Shown: piece by piece, positions 30,908 through 41,633 of the stretch
Numbering within the stretch: position 1 is the stretch's first letter
Layout of the letters: each line of letters opens with the position of its first letter
Assembly: GCA_025349905.2 (NCBI GenBank)
Contig: MU624542.1
Location: 1-64,000, forward strand
From: Blastocladiella britannica
Lineage: Eukaryota; Blastocladiomycota; Blastocladiomycetes; Blastocladiales; Blastocladiaceae
DNA: 64,000 nucleotides
Reading direction: 5' to 3'
The notes under the pieces: generated by a model
What the model saw: the letters and a program-made list of their open reading frames with translations, nothing else
Told to the model about the DNA's origin: nothing
Database searches by the model: none
Position numbers and translations under genes: made by a program

Positions 30908-31232
30908 ATCAAATGTTATATGTGCTCGATGGGCGAAATAGAAGATGTAGTTCAAAATTCTTGAAGTGAGCGGGAAGGAGATTGATTTCCTTCGCCCCTT
31001 GGAGTATTTTGAAGTCACTTGGAATCCTTTTATGGGAAATAAAAAACAACCCAAAAAAAGTTCCAATGAGTCAATTGAATATTCATCAGATCCCTTCAAT
31101 TTAGAAACGCTTATTATTTGCCCATCTCTTCGCGCCAGCTAGGGTGGGCAGCCAAGGTCAGGCCCGCAGACTCAAAGTCGACTTCCAAAATATCGATTTT
31201 GGGAAAGCCGTTTTTTTTTCGTCACAAATAAA
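30908..31232. promoter_or_regulatory. Divergent spacer between 7TM and elongin A genes
   Basis: A 325 bp spacer between divergent starts, AT-rich in its first two thirds. On the minus strand at 31217-31114 it contains a short coding-like tail, annotated separately. The rest is presumed promoter sequence for both genes; no specific site is identifiable. Confidence 0.35.
31114..31217 (-). pseudogene. Orphan C-terminal coding fragment
   Basis: The minus strand reads GFPKIDILEVDFESAGLTLA, continues through HPSWREEMGK and then stops (TAA TAA) at 31116-31111. Composition is protein-like and GC-rich while its surroundings are AT-rich. Upstream it is closed after a few codons by a poly-A/Lys run and a stop, and no 3' splice site is apparent before it. 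It may be the last exon of a gene whose body was replaced, or chance. Function unknown. Confidence 0.25.
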
Positions 31233-32613
31233 ATGAATTCAATTAAACCGCAAGAGCCTACTCTCAAGGGACTTGTCGCTACGGCCTTGCGCCGCCGGTT
31301 CCAGCGTGCGCAACTTTACTCCTCCGTTCTATCATTGAATTCAAACTATTCACATTTTTTTTCTTATACAGTTGGCCTTTTCAAGCAAAAATTATTCTCG
31401 GAGCGCGAGGTACTTACTCGCACCTGGCTTTGGAGCCAACGTATCAACTGAACAACGAGAACCCACAGTGTATGGTCATTGGCCGGGAACTCATTCTGCG
31501 CGACACCCCGCCGGAATTGCTCGCACGGATAGAAATGCGCAATCCAGTGCGTTTTTTTTTCATGTGTCCGTCTGACAATGGACACAGGCTCACGCCTCTT
31601 GGTTCCCAGTTGCTATTGCGCGAGACGGAAGAAATCTGGGAAACGATTTGGCGCGAAACCTGCGCCCGACACGAAATGTCGTCGGGGAAAATCGAGAATG
31701 AAGCAGCAGAGGCCGGCACTGTGGTCACCCATCGTGCCCTGTACCTGGTATATATTCTCTTGTTTGGTTGGGCGATGTGAAATGACTTACGAAACGAATG
31801 GTACAGAAATGGGTGCGAGCCCAGCGCGAGCTCATGGAGCGGTCCAAGCAGCGGCTCAAGGAGCAGCAAGAGGAGCGAGCGCGCGCCACCAAGGCCCCAA
31901 CGCAGGTCGTTGCGCGCAGTGTGGCCGCCATGATCGGCAAGCAGCGGTGGGGCTCGGGGCCGATGAAGCCGCTGGTGAAGCTGCGCGCGCAAGTGCGGTC
32001 CACCATGGCCAGCAACGGGTCGCTGCACTCTTCCTCGAGCGCATTTCGGGGGCACGTTGCTGCTGCCGCTCCGTACCCGGCTCCGAACGTACGTCCTGCT
32101 GCGCGTGGTGGGCCGGTGATTTCGCCGCTTTCAGCTCCTCTTGCTTCTGCTCCTCGACAACAATCTACGGGTCCACCTGCTTCAGGTCTGGGCTGCGCTG
32201 CCGGTAGCAACCCATCGTCACGGCCAGCAGCAGGGGCAAGCTCGTCGCAGCAACCACGAAAGAGTTTTGCGCCGCCCGACCTTCCGCCCATGGCAGCGAT
32301 GCGAGACCGGCGGCAGCCCATGCTGGTCGCTGGCATTCCTTCTGCTCCACCACCACCTCCTCTGCCTCTGTCAAAGGTTCCCATTGCATTGCGCAAACCG
32401 CCTCCCATGTTCCTGAGCACACGCACCGAGCAGGTTCCATCCAAGCCCACCGTCAACGAGATCCGCACCCCGTCGCAAGCGCTCGAGGACCACGTCCGAG
32501 CGGTGTTGCTAGGCCGAAAGTCGGGATCGGCGGCTGTTTCTTCTTCCTCTTCTTCTCCTCCGGTCCCGCCACGAGGAGGCAATGGATTTCTGTCGCGTCT
32601 GGGACTTAAATGA
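31233..32613 (+). CDS. ELA1: Elongin-A homologue
   Basis: Four exons (31233-31305, 31386-31546, 31610-31747, 31807-32613) give 392 aa. The N-terminus TLKGLVATALRRRF occupies the place of the BC-box that binds elongin C. The block GRELILRDTPPELLARIEMR followed by NPLLLRETEEIWETIW is the core of the elongin A family (usually TPEQLxRIExYNP, then TDELW). A basic coiled helix (about 125-160) and a long Ser/Pro-rich tail follow. In yeast Ela1 joins Elc1 and Cul3 to ubiquitylate stalled RNA polymerase II; in animals it also stimulates elongation. The intron choices here were fixed by reading-frame continuity; alternative 3' sites at 31372 and 31587 break the frame. Confidence 0.78.
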
Positions 32614-32653
32614 ATCAAGTTCGCTTTCAATCACGAAAATCTCAAAAAATACA

Positions 32654-33801
32654 ATGTCTGGCCGCCTGAAATTCAAAGGAGACAAGCCCGGCAAGAAAGC
32701 GTGCGTACACCTCGCTCGCCCGACAGTACCAATTGTTACGCTGTTATTCACGCGATTCATTCTTGACAGTACCGGCGCCAGCAAAAAGAAGCGTTCCTTT
32801 GCAGAACACACAACCGACGCAGACGAGCACTTGCCTGAGGATGGTCCGCTCTCCCCACCCAAATTGCTATATGTATATACTAATATAACGATAACAGGAT
32901 GGGTCATTGCAATGAGCGCCGACCACCTCGAAGGCCCCATGATTCTCTTGTGCACCGATACGGTGCTGCCATCGACGCTCTTCCACCCGCCAGAGTCTCC
33001 GCACATTGTACTGCGCGCGCTCGAAGAGTTTGGTGCCCCGTTACCCGCTGCTGCTGCTGGAAATGGCAATGCGAATGCCGACGAGGAGCCGGCGCTGGTA
33101 GGTGCTCCCGAGTTCCACGCCGCGACGTACGAGCCGGCCAATGTTCACCAGGTGTTTGTGATCCACAAGCTCATGGGCGCCAGCAGTGCCATGGCGGGTG
33201 CTGGGGCCGATCAGTCTCCCGCCGAAAAGTGGTCCGTCAAGGCGGCCGAGGGACAGTACCTGTCGGCTGAAAAGGACGGGTCCGTGTCGTGTGTCACCGA
33301 GGCCGTGGGCCCAGCCGAGGAGGTTTGTTATGTTTTACTTGGTCGACTTCAATGTACGCTGACCCATTGGATGCAAAAAAATAGTGGACGCCCGTGCTCG
33401 ACACCGAGTCCCGGACCATTGCGCTCTGCTCGCTGTGGGGCGGCCATCTCACAGTCGAATCGCCCAAGGAAAAGCGCGCGACATGGACACTGCGATGCGA
33501 TGCCAAGGAGATTGGGCCGGAGCAGTCGTTCGTGATCAAGGTCCAAGCCGAGGCTGTCCACGCCAATCGGAACCGCATGGAGAAAGCGGTGCGAAGGCGG
33601 CTGACGGATGCGTCCGAGGAGGGCGTGAGCGAGGCGACCGAGGTGGACGTGGTGCGCAAGTTCCAGAGCTGGGGCGGCGGCCGCATCAAGCTCACGGGCA
33701 ACGATCGGCACGAGATTGTGCAGGCGAAGCGGTCGGGGAAGCTGGCCGAGTCGTTGCTGGATCGGCGCGAGAAGGTCAAGGCCGACCGGTATTGCAAATA
33801 A
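32654..33801 (+). CDS. FRG1: FRG1 family actin-bundling / RNA-associated protein
   Basis: Four exons (32654-32700, 32770-32843, 32898-33322, 33385-33801) encode 320 aa. The Lys-rich N-terminus (LKFKGDKPGKK) is followed by a beta-trefoil, fascin-like domain with the repeat signatures WSVKAAEGQYLSAEKDGSVS and ESRTIALCSLWGGHL. The C-terminus VVRKFQSWGGG, then LLDRREKVKADRYCK, is nearly invariant in the FRG1 family. FRG1 is found in nucleoli and spliceosomal complexes and binds actin. The gene is packed between elongin A (40 bp upstream) and RRP43. An Ala/Gly insertion near residues 80-95 is lineage-specific. Confidence 0.93.
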
Positions 33802-33957
33802 AACATGCCATTCATTAAACGCGACCTTTTGCCCCGGCCGAGAGGGGTTTCAACTCACCGGCGAACCGCGTCCTGTCCTGGGATAGGGCAGCAAGGTTGG
33901 ACTGTGATATATCTCTTTGAAGGAACAACAAAACACGCGTTCTGCATTGAATTTATC

Positions 33958-35062
33958 ATGACAACCCTCGTCAGCACTACTAGTAACGGCACGCTGAAAC
34001 TGTCGCCAGAGGCCAAGCAGCGCCTGCACCCAGGCGAGTACCTGCGGCAGTTTGTCGACCAAGGCGCGCGGCTCGATTTCCGCAAGCTGAGTGAATTCCG
34101 ATCGCCCATGGTCACCAAGGGCAGCATTTCGTCGGCCAACGCGTCGGCGCTGGTGTCTCTAGGCAAGACGGTCGTGTTGTGCGCGGTCAAGGCCGAGGTG
34201 GCCGTGCCCAGTCCCGACAGCCCCGACCGCGGGTTTTTTGGTATGTCCTCCATTCCACGCGTCACATTGGGCCTAATTTATTGTAAAATACAGTGCCGAA
34301 TGTCGACCTTCCGCCTATTTGCTCGACCGCATTCCGTCCTGGGCCGCCTGCCGCACAGGCGCAAGTACTCTCGCAAATGATTGCAGATATTCATGCTCGG
34401 TAGTTATCCCAAATACGTTTTCAATTTGGTTGCGATCTCACGCGTTTTTTTTTTTTTTGGATATAGCACACCAATTGTGGATACAGAGGCGCTGTGCATT
34501 GAGGAAGGACAGGCCGTGTGGGTCCTTTACGCCGACATTGTGTGCCTGTCGTACGACGGCAATGTGCTCGATGCAGCGCTCCTCGCGCTTGCTGCTGCTC
34601 TCAAATCTGGTTCATTTTTTTTTTCTTCAAAGATCTGGAATGGAACAGGGCGACAGACAACTAAAGCGATAAACAGCGCTCTTGCCGGCGGTGGAGTTTG
34701 ACGAGGAGCAAGGGTCTGTGCGCGCGTCCTCCAAACTCACGATCCCCGTGACGGTACTACGGACACCGCTGTCCACAACCATTGCCGTATTCAATGGGTC
34801 TGTTTTCCTTTTTATAATACCCTTAGGCTGTCAAGAGTTTACTAAAATTATTTTTGTGCATAGCAAAATGCTCGTTGATCCGACCGAGGACGAGGAGAAA
34901 CTCGTATCGCAATCCACGGTGGCCATTGTGGATGCGACTGGCGCGCCGGGATCCATGATGGGCATTCACACTTCTGGGCAGTCCACGGCGGACATGGAGC
35001 AGCTCCGAACCTACGCGAGCATTGCACAGGAGCGTGCGGCCGAGTTGGCAGCGCTGATCTGA
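33958..35062 (+). CDS. RRP43: RNA exosome core subunit RRP43 (EXOSC8)
   Basis: Five exons (33958-34240, 34294-34399, 34467-34609, 34677-34797, 34864-35062) give 283 aa, the normal size of EXOSC8/Rrp43. Characteristic strings are [59 protein letters not shown] and LVDPTEDEE. It has the RNase PH fold but lacks the phosphate-coordinating catalytic residues, as in all eukaryotic exosome ring subunits. It forms part of the six-subunit barrel that threads RNA to RRP44 and RRP6 in nucleus and cytoplasm. All four introns are short and T-rich. Confidence 0.93.
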
Positions 35063-35148
35063 TTATTGAATCACTTTCGCGCACGGGCTCCGCCAAAAAA
35101 AAATACTACAACCTCTTTTTGCCAACCTCATATTCCGCCAAATAATAA

Positions 35149-37276
35149 ATGGCCCTCAACAGCATCTTCTCGTCGACGCTGCAGGGCATCTCGGGCGTCG
35201 CATCCGCCATCAACCAGATCGGCACCGCGCCACCGCGAACGCCGATCGACGATTACCTGGAGTCGGCGTGCTCGCCGCACCGCGCAAAGCCCGACCTGTC
35301 GCTCAACCTTGAGATTTGCGACCTGATTAATGCCAAGGGCACTTGCTAGTCTGTGGTCCTCTCATATTTTTCACTTTTTCTGGAGGGAATTTTAAAGATG
35401 GATGAATGTGAATGAATAATAGCCCCCGCGACGCCGCCATGGGCCTGGCACGCCTCATCAACAACCGGCACGACACGGTGTCGAGCCATGCGCTCGAAGT
35501 ACGCATACTCCTTTTGCAAATTCAATGGCTCAAAAACTCACACGTAATCCAACAACAGCTCCTCGACCTGTGCGTCAAAAACTGTGGATTCCCATTCCAC
35601 TTGCAGCTCGGCTCAAAGGACTTTTTGAATGAGCTGGTACGCCGGTTCCCTGAAAAGCCGCCGGTACGCTTTGTTGCCTTCTCACAAATCTGCGATTCAT
35701 ATTTTAACGCGAAATGGGAAAACGTAGCTTCCAGTGCCGCCGACCCTGCGCCGAATCCTCGAATTCATCAACCAATGGCAGCTGTCACTTGTCCAGAATG
35801 GAAAGTACAAGAGCGATCTCCGCCACATTTCTGACATGCACCGTCTTCTCTCGTCCAAGGGATACCGCTTCCCGACGATCGGCCAGTCTCAAATGGCGGT
35901 AATGACGCAGCCTGATGCGGTTCGTTTTGTCTTCACTGGTTGGAATGAAAGAACTCACTGTATATACCAAAAGGCGCTGCGATCGGCGGATGAAATGGAA
36001 GAGGAGGACATGATTGTCAAAAAGGCGCGGCTACAGGAATTGCTCCGAAGGGCTCGCCCGGGAGACCTTGAGGAGGCCAACAAGCTCATGAAGGAGATTA
36101 TCGGATTTGTGCGCTCCCCATCCTCCATATGCGCCAAGTTGGAATACTCACAAAGTATACGAATAGGAAGGAAAAGTCGACTACAAGGCAAAAGAGCGGG
36201 CAGAGCTCGACCGGATCGACGAAAAATGCGCCACCCTGTCCTCGATTGTCGATTCATCCACCAGCCCCGGCGATCTCGCGGCCGAAGGGATCCACGACCT
36301 GCTCATGTCGTGCAAGGCCGCCCAGGCCAAGTGCGTCAAGCTGGTGGAAACCCGCGACGACGACGAGCATCTGGAACGGATTCTCGAGCTCAACGACCGC
36401 CTCAACCGCGTCCTGCGCCGGTACGACGCCGCCGTCCATGGCCGCAGCCCGCCGTCCGCGTCCCCGCAGTCGCAGCCGGCGGCGCTCATTTCGTTCAGTC
36501 CCGCCACGTCACCTGTGGCACGGGCTACGGCTGCTGCCGCCGCACCTAACCCGCTCGAAATGCAGTCGAGCAATCCCATGGACGATCTTCTTGGGCTGGC
36601 ATTTGGTCCGGGACCAACCGGGGCTGCATCGTCGTCGTCGTCACACGCGTCTGGAGGAGGCGCAAGTCTGCTCGATTTCAGATCTGGTTCGTCGCCCAGC
36701 GCAGCCATGGGAGGCGCGATTGCGCTTGCCAACTCGCCCGTCACCACCGCGCGCACGCCGCCACCCGGCCTCCCTGCTACGCTTCCGGCAGCGATCCCGG
36801 TCGGCCGGTCGCCGGTTCACGTTGCCACTGCAGCCTCAAAGCCGAGTGGTGGTGCCACAATGGATCTCTTGGGTGGCCTGGCCACGCCCCCAACCTCGGC
36901 CGGGTCGCCGACCGCTGCTGCCAGTCCAGTCACCATCTACGACGCCAACGGACTTCACATTGAGCTAGTGTCCACGCCCACGAGCTCGGGCGCCAACGTG
37001 GTGTGCGCGTTCTCCAACCGTACGCTGTCGCCGGTCATGGACCTCAAGTGGCAGGTGGCGGCAGCGCCGCGCGGGACCGGGTTGCGTGTGGAGCCGCTCT
37101 CGGCGCAGGTGCTGGCCGCTGGCGCCGTGCGGGGGGTGACTAACCGGTTCACCGTGGACTTGGCCGGTGCGGCGCCGGGGACCACCATCGCGGACGTGCG
37201 CATCAAGTTCATGGTTGCGTTCCAAAGCAACGGCGTTCCAGTGCAGGGCGAGGGCGTCGTCAAGGTTGTTCCGTAA
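35149..37276 (+). CDS. GGA: GGA clathrin adaptor (VHS-GAT-GAE)
   Basis: Six exons (35149-35348, 35423-35498, 35559-35663, 35728-35919, 35974-36108, 36167-37276) give 605 aa. Residues about 25-165 form a VHS domain (SLNLEICDLINAKG, LDLCVKNCGFPFH, ILEFINQWQ). A GAT three-helix bundle follows (about 180-330; KERAELDRIDEKCATLSSI and LLMSCKAAQAKCVKLVE), then a flexible Pro/Ser linker that may carry clathrin-box-like motifs, and a C-terminal gamma-adaptin ear (about 475-605; DANGLHIELVS through VVKVVP). GGAs bind Arf1-GTP and ubiquitylated or dileucine-tagged cargo at the trans-Golgi network. The gene converges on URB2 with 50 bp between stops. Confidence 0.93.
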
Positions 37277-37326
37277 ACAGCAAGAACCAACTTCAATGTC
37301 ATTCAATATAAAATTTCTATGGTTAC

Positions 37327-40300
37327 TTACGCCTTACCCTGGTACTTGTGGTACTTGTTGTAATCAGCGACTAAGTCCTTGACCGACTGCTTGGCGGCGT
37401 TGGGCACCATATCAAGCACCGCAATCCGCCCAGAGTCGCCGACCAAGTCTAGCGCCTCGTACACGCCGCGGGTGATGGCCGCGCGGGCTTTGGGCTCGGC
37501 CACCAGCGCCCACCCGAACCGCGGGTGCGATGAGGGCGCCGCAAACGCCGCCCACGCCGCGTACTCCGCCACCAAGAACGGCAAGTGCCGGCCAATGGGC
37601 GCCACCACGCGCGATGAGGGGGCGCCCTGAAGCGCAATCAGGACGGGAGCCGGGAGCGCCGCGATGCCGTGCAGAAGCCGGTGCCAGGCCCAGGCCGAGG
37701 TGCTTGGGAATGGAGCCAGAGTGGTCAGCACTGCGAGCGGGAGGCATGGAATGGGCGAGGCAGCTTCGACGCCCTGAGGTGTCACCACGACGGCCTTGTG
37801 CGCGTACCGTCCTGGTTCCAGGAAGCACAGCAGGAGATCGCGCAGCATCACAGTAAACATGACGGGCGATGCCACGAGCGCGCGCCGCTGGTGCTGCAAG
37901 ACGGCGGCCAGCACGTCCGCGACTACCTGGAACAGTTCCTCCTTGTTGTGCACCGTGAGCGCCGCCGCGTCCACGTGCTTGTAAAACCGCTGCGCCGACG
38001 AGAAGCTGAGCATCGACAGCAGCAGCAGCAATACCTGGTTCAACGTGCGCGGCGACAGCCTGGGTACTTTGGCCATGAGCCGCTCAATGAACCGCAGCGC
38101 CGAGAGCAAGTCGTCGAGCGAGTGCACGATCAAGTCCATCTTTTCTTGCATGCGCATCAGCACGTGGCGCAGCTGCTTCTTGACCACGTACCCTTGGCGA
38201 GGGCTGCCGACCGACAGCACGTGTGCGACCGCCAGCCAGTTGGAAACCGAGGTAGATGAGGTCGGTGCGTCCAAGGCCGCCGCGTACAGCGCCGTAAACG
38301 CCTCGGCGTCTTCCATTCGCGCCGCACACTGCTCAAGCGCCCGGAGTACCAACGGGTCCAGGTTCGCAGACGTGTCCGCCAGCACTGTGGCCACCGTTGC
38401 TTGGATCTCCTCGAGCGTCGGGTCCGCAACGACCCCAATCAGGACCTTGAACGACCAGACCGCCAAGTCGCCTGCATTGCTGCTGTCACCAATACACTCA
38501 AACGCGGCGCTGACCAGCACCAGCCGCGCCGCGCCCTTTTCGGCGGTGCTTGCCGCGGACGCCCAGTCGAGCACGATCCGCCACGTGAAAATCGCGTCGG
38601 GTCCCCACCGCGGGTTCGCCAGCAAGGTCGTCAGCGCGTCAGCGCGGGCGTCGTCGGAAAGCGAAGTGTCCGAAAGAAGGTGGTGGCCGAGCTTGGCCAA
38701 AAAGTGCTTGTGCATGGCGCCGTCGGTGCCCAGTGGCGAGCTCAGCAGAGCGCAGTAGGCCGACACATTTGTGGACTATATTTTTTTCAAATCAATATTA
38801 TGTCGACCAAGATAAATAAAAAAAGGACAATAAAATACCGTGGGCGCATCCAGTGCCAACACAAGCCGCTCGACCATCTGCATAGTCTCTGCCGAGACGG
38901 TGGCGGTCTTGTTGTTGTTGTAGATCGGCGCCAAGAGTCGGTCAGCAAGCCGGACGCGTTCCGGTTGTGGAAAGTACGCGGCCGGAATGACTTGCAGCGT
39001 CGACAAACTGTCATGGGCATTGGCCGCGAGAAGCGCGGTCACCAAGTGCGGGCGCAGCCACTGGAGCTCGTAGAAGTCGGCCGAGTACAGCGCCTCGTGG
39101 GTGATGGAGGGGATCGAGTACGCGGCGGTGCTGGCACCGATTCCGGCCAGTCCACTTTGGCTCGGAACGCACTGCGTGAAAATGGTCGCAATGTTTTGCT
39201 GCACGTTGGCGGGGAACACGCTGTATGTTGCGATTGTGAGAACAACAAAAATACATAAGAAAAAAATGAAATGTACCTAAAGGCGTCCAGGTACTGCACG
39301 ACAATCATCCACCAGTAAACGGCCTGCTCGGGCTGGCCAGTGGCCTCCCAGAACACGCCCGACCAGTCGCCCATGGACTTTCGGATGCTCTTGGGACCAA
39401 ACGCCAGCAGCGCCGCCGACACCGCGGAAATTACCGCCGGCACAATCACTTTGGTTTCGGGGTGGTCCAGGACCTGGAATCCAGCGCCCAGTCCGATCCA
39501 CGGGTGCGACTTGCACGCCGACTCGACCAACTTGGCCAGCTCGGTGTGCGCAGAAGCCGCAGTCCACAGATCCGTGTACGGTGCAAGTGTGGTGAATGCG
39601 CACGTGTGGAGGTGGATGATGGCCGGCGATGGACTCACCGCACGAACGATGTCATGCAGAATGGTGGCCAGTGTCTCGCGCGAAGATGCCATCGAGGGCT
39701 GCGACGGGACATGGTCCATGGCCACGGCAAAGTACGTCGAAACGATTGCCTGGTGGGCCTTTGGCGTGGCCGAAAACAGTTCCAGCAAGCTCGAGACAAT
39801 CTCAAACCATGCCTGCGGGGTAGCCGATGCGACGGCAGTCGAGAATCTGGGTCACGTAATTATTTCAAGAAATACTTGTAAAAATGAGCAAATAAAGAGA
39901 AGAGAAACGTACGCCTGGAGAATGACAGGGTCGGCCAGGACTGCAATGGCTGAAGAAGAGCTGACGAGTTCTTTGGCAAGGCGTGACATGAGCACGTTGA
40001 GGGACTTGGCGCCCGCGTAAATCTCCACCAGCTTGGTAATGGCGTCGCTGCAAGATTGGGGAGCGGCGGCAGCCTGTACGACCACGGCAGAGACTGCAGC
40101 CGACAAGCTAGAGCCCACCGCGAGCGTGCTGATGCGCGCAAGCAACAAAAAGCGCTCGATAAACGCCGCCTGGGACGGAATATCCTCGATCGCAGACGAG
40201 GACAGGTACCGCAGCGTGTCCACCATCAGGTCCTCGCGGTCCTCGGCAATGTGGACGCGGTGCGCCGACTCTGGCATGCTGTCCATCGCCGCCAGCTCCA

Positions 40301-41393
40301 CCAGGAGCGTCGACTGCACCGAGTAGTCGCCGTCCACGAGCGAAACGAGCCCAGCCTGGACCGTGAGCCACAGCAGCGAAAACGTCCACGACGAGGCGGT
40401 CCGAGCGCCGCCGCCAATCACGGTGGTTTCGGCCGTGGCCGTCACGAGTTGCTGCAACGCGGCCGTTTGCACCGCAGCAAACGCAATCTGGCGCTCGGCA
40501 GCGGGGACCGCGCGCAAGACCTTGACCAAGTCGCTCGGGAAGAGCCCGACGGCCTTACCTGCAATGGAAAAGAGGCCCGGGCTGCTGGTCGCACCGGTGG
40601 CCTTGCGAGAGCGCTTGATGGATGCTTGCACCGAACCATTTGCCGCCGCTGTTGCCTCGGCGATGCGTGCCTCAATCAACTGGATCAGCGAGAACGCCAG
40701 CGCGCGCGCGGTATCCTTGCCAAAGAGGCCGTGGCGCAGAACGTTGATGGCAGCCGCGTGCATGGTGGGCGTCTGCGGCAGGGTCCACAGGCTCGGAAAC
40801 AGAGCGCACGCGGCCGAAATGCACTTGGCTGCAGGGGTCGTCACTGCGAGCACTTTGGCAAAGGTGTTCAGAACATCCTCGACCAGTGACGCGACTGGAT
40901 CCGTGGAAGTTGATGCAGTCGCATTTGGCAGTAGACCACAAGCTGCCTTGGCCAGGGACGCCCACGCGTCCACCGTGATCTTTTGCGACGGCTGCAGCGC
41001 GGGCAGCACAACGGCAGCGACATGCGCAATCTCGGTCCACAGCGATGCCAGCTGATCAGCGTCCGTGACGTGCGCGGGGACATGCGAAATCGACGTGGCC
41101 AAGAGCGAAAAGAGCGGCGCCTTGAGCGTTTCCAGCGCCGCCTTGAGCGACGGGCGATCCACCAGCTGCGCGAGCAGACGCCAGTGTGCCGGACACAGGA
41201 TCGGCGTGGCTGCAAATTCCTGGCTGGGCCATGTGCGCGACTTGAATTGCGTGTTGATGCACCAGTCGGCAAGCAGCTCGGCTTTTTTTGGGATGCGCAG
41301 CGTGCGGTTTGCCACAGCGCCGGTCGCCAGCGCGAGCTTGTCGGCGGCCGAGACGGTCGAGAGTTTGAGCTTGCGGGACAGCTCTTCTGCCAT
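37327..41393 (-). CDS. URB2: URB2/NPA2 nucleolar pre-60S assembly factor
   Basis: Four exons (41393-39913, 39846-39277, 39220-38839, 38775-37327) encode 1293 aa of mostly alpha-helical, HEAT-like sequence. The last 130 residues, with FLVAEYAAWAAFAAPSSHPR, then ITRGVYEALDLVG and VKDLVADYNKYHKY, match the conserved C-terminal domain of the Urb2/Npa2 family. The N-terminus (LSRKLKLSTVSAADKL) is a basic helical start. In yeast Urb2 acts in the earliest pre-60S particles with Npa1, Dbp6 and Rsa3 and is needed for 27S pre-rRNA processing. Similarity outside the C-terminal domain is weak, as is normal for this family. It shares a 240 bp promoter region with CEP131. Confidence 0.85.
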
Positions 41394-41633
41394 TTGTAAT
41401 TTTTTTTTTCAGTTTTTACGCGATTAAGGGGGTTGGCGCCTGTCAAAATTCCAAAAATATTGGCCGATTTTCCAATGGGCACGTGGATTGTCGCCAGATG
41501 GAATTTCCCAATCGAATTTCCCAGCTCCCAGTTTTTTTTATAACATCCCTCTTTTCGATTTTGATCCACATCCGGCAGATCACATACAACATACAATATA
41601 TATACCATAGAATTTACTATTTTAACAGATAAC

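Noticed and set aside
31547..31587. 41 nt intron candidate in elongin A ending at 31587
   Set aside because: It has good splice and branch signals but throws the downstream exon out of the frame that continues into the long last exon; the 63 nt intron ending at 31609 keeps frame.
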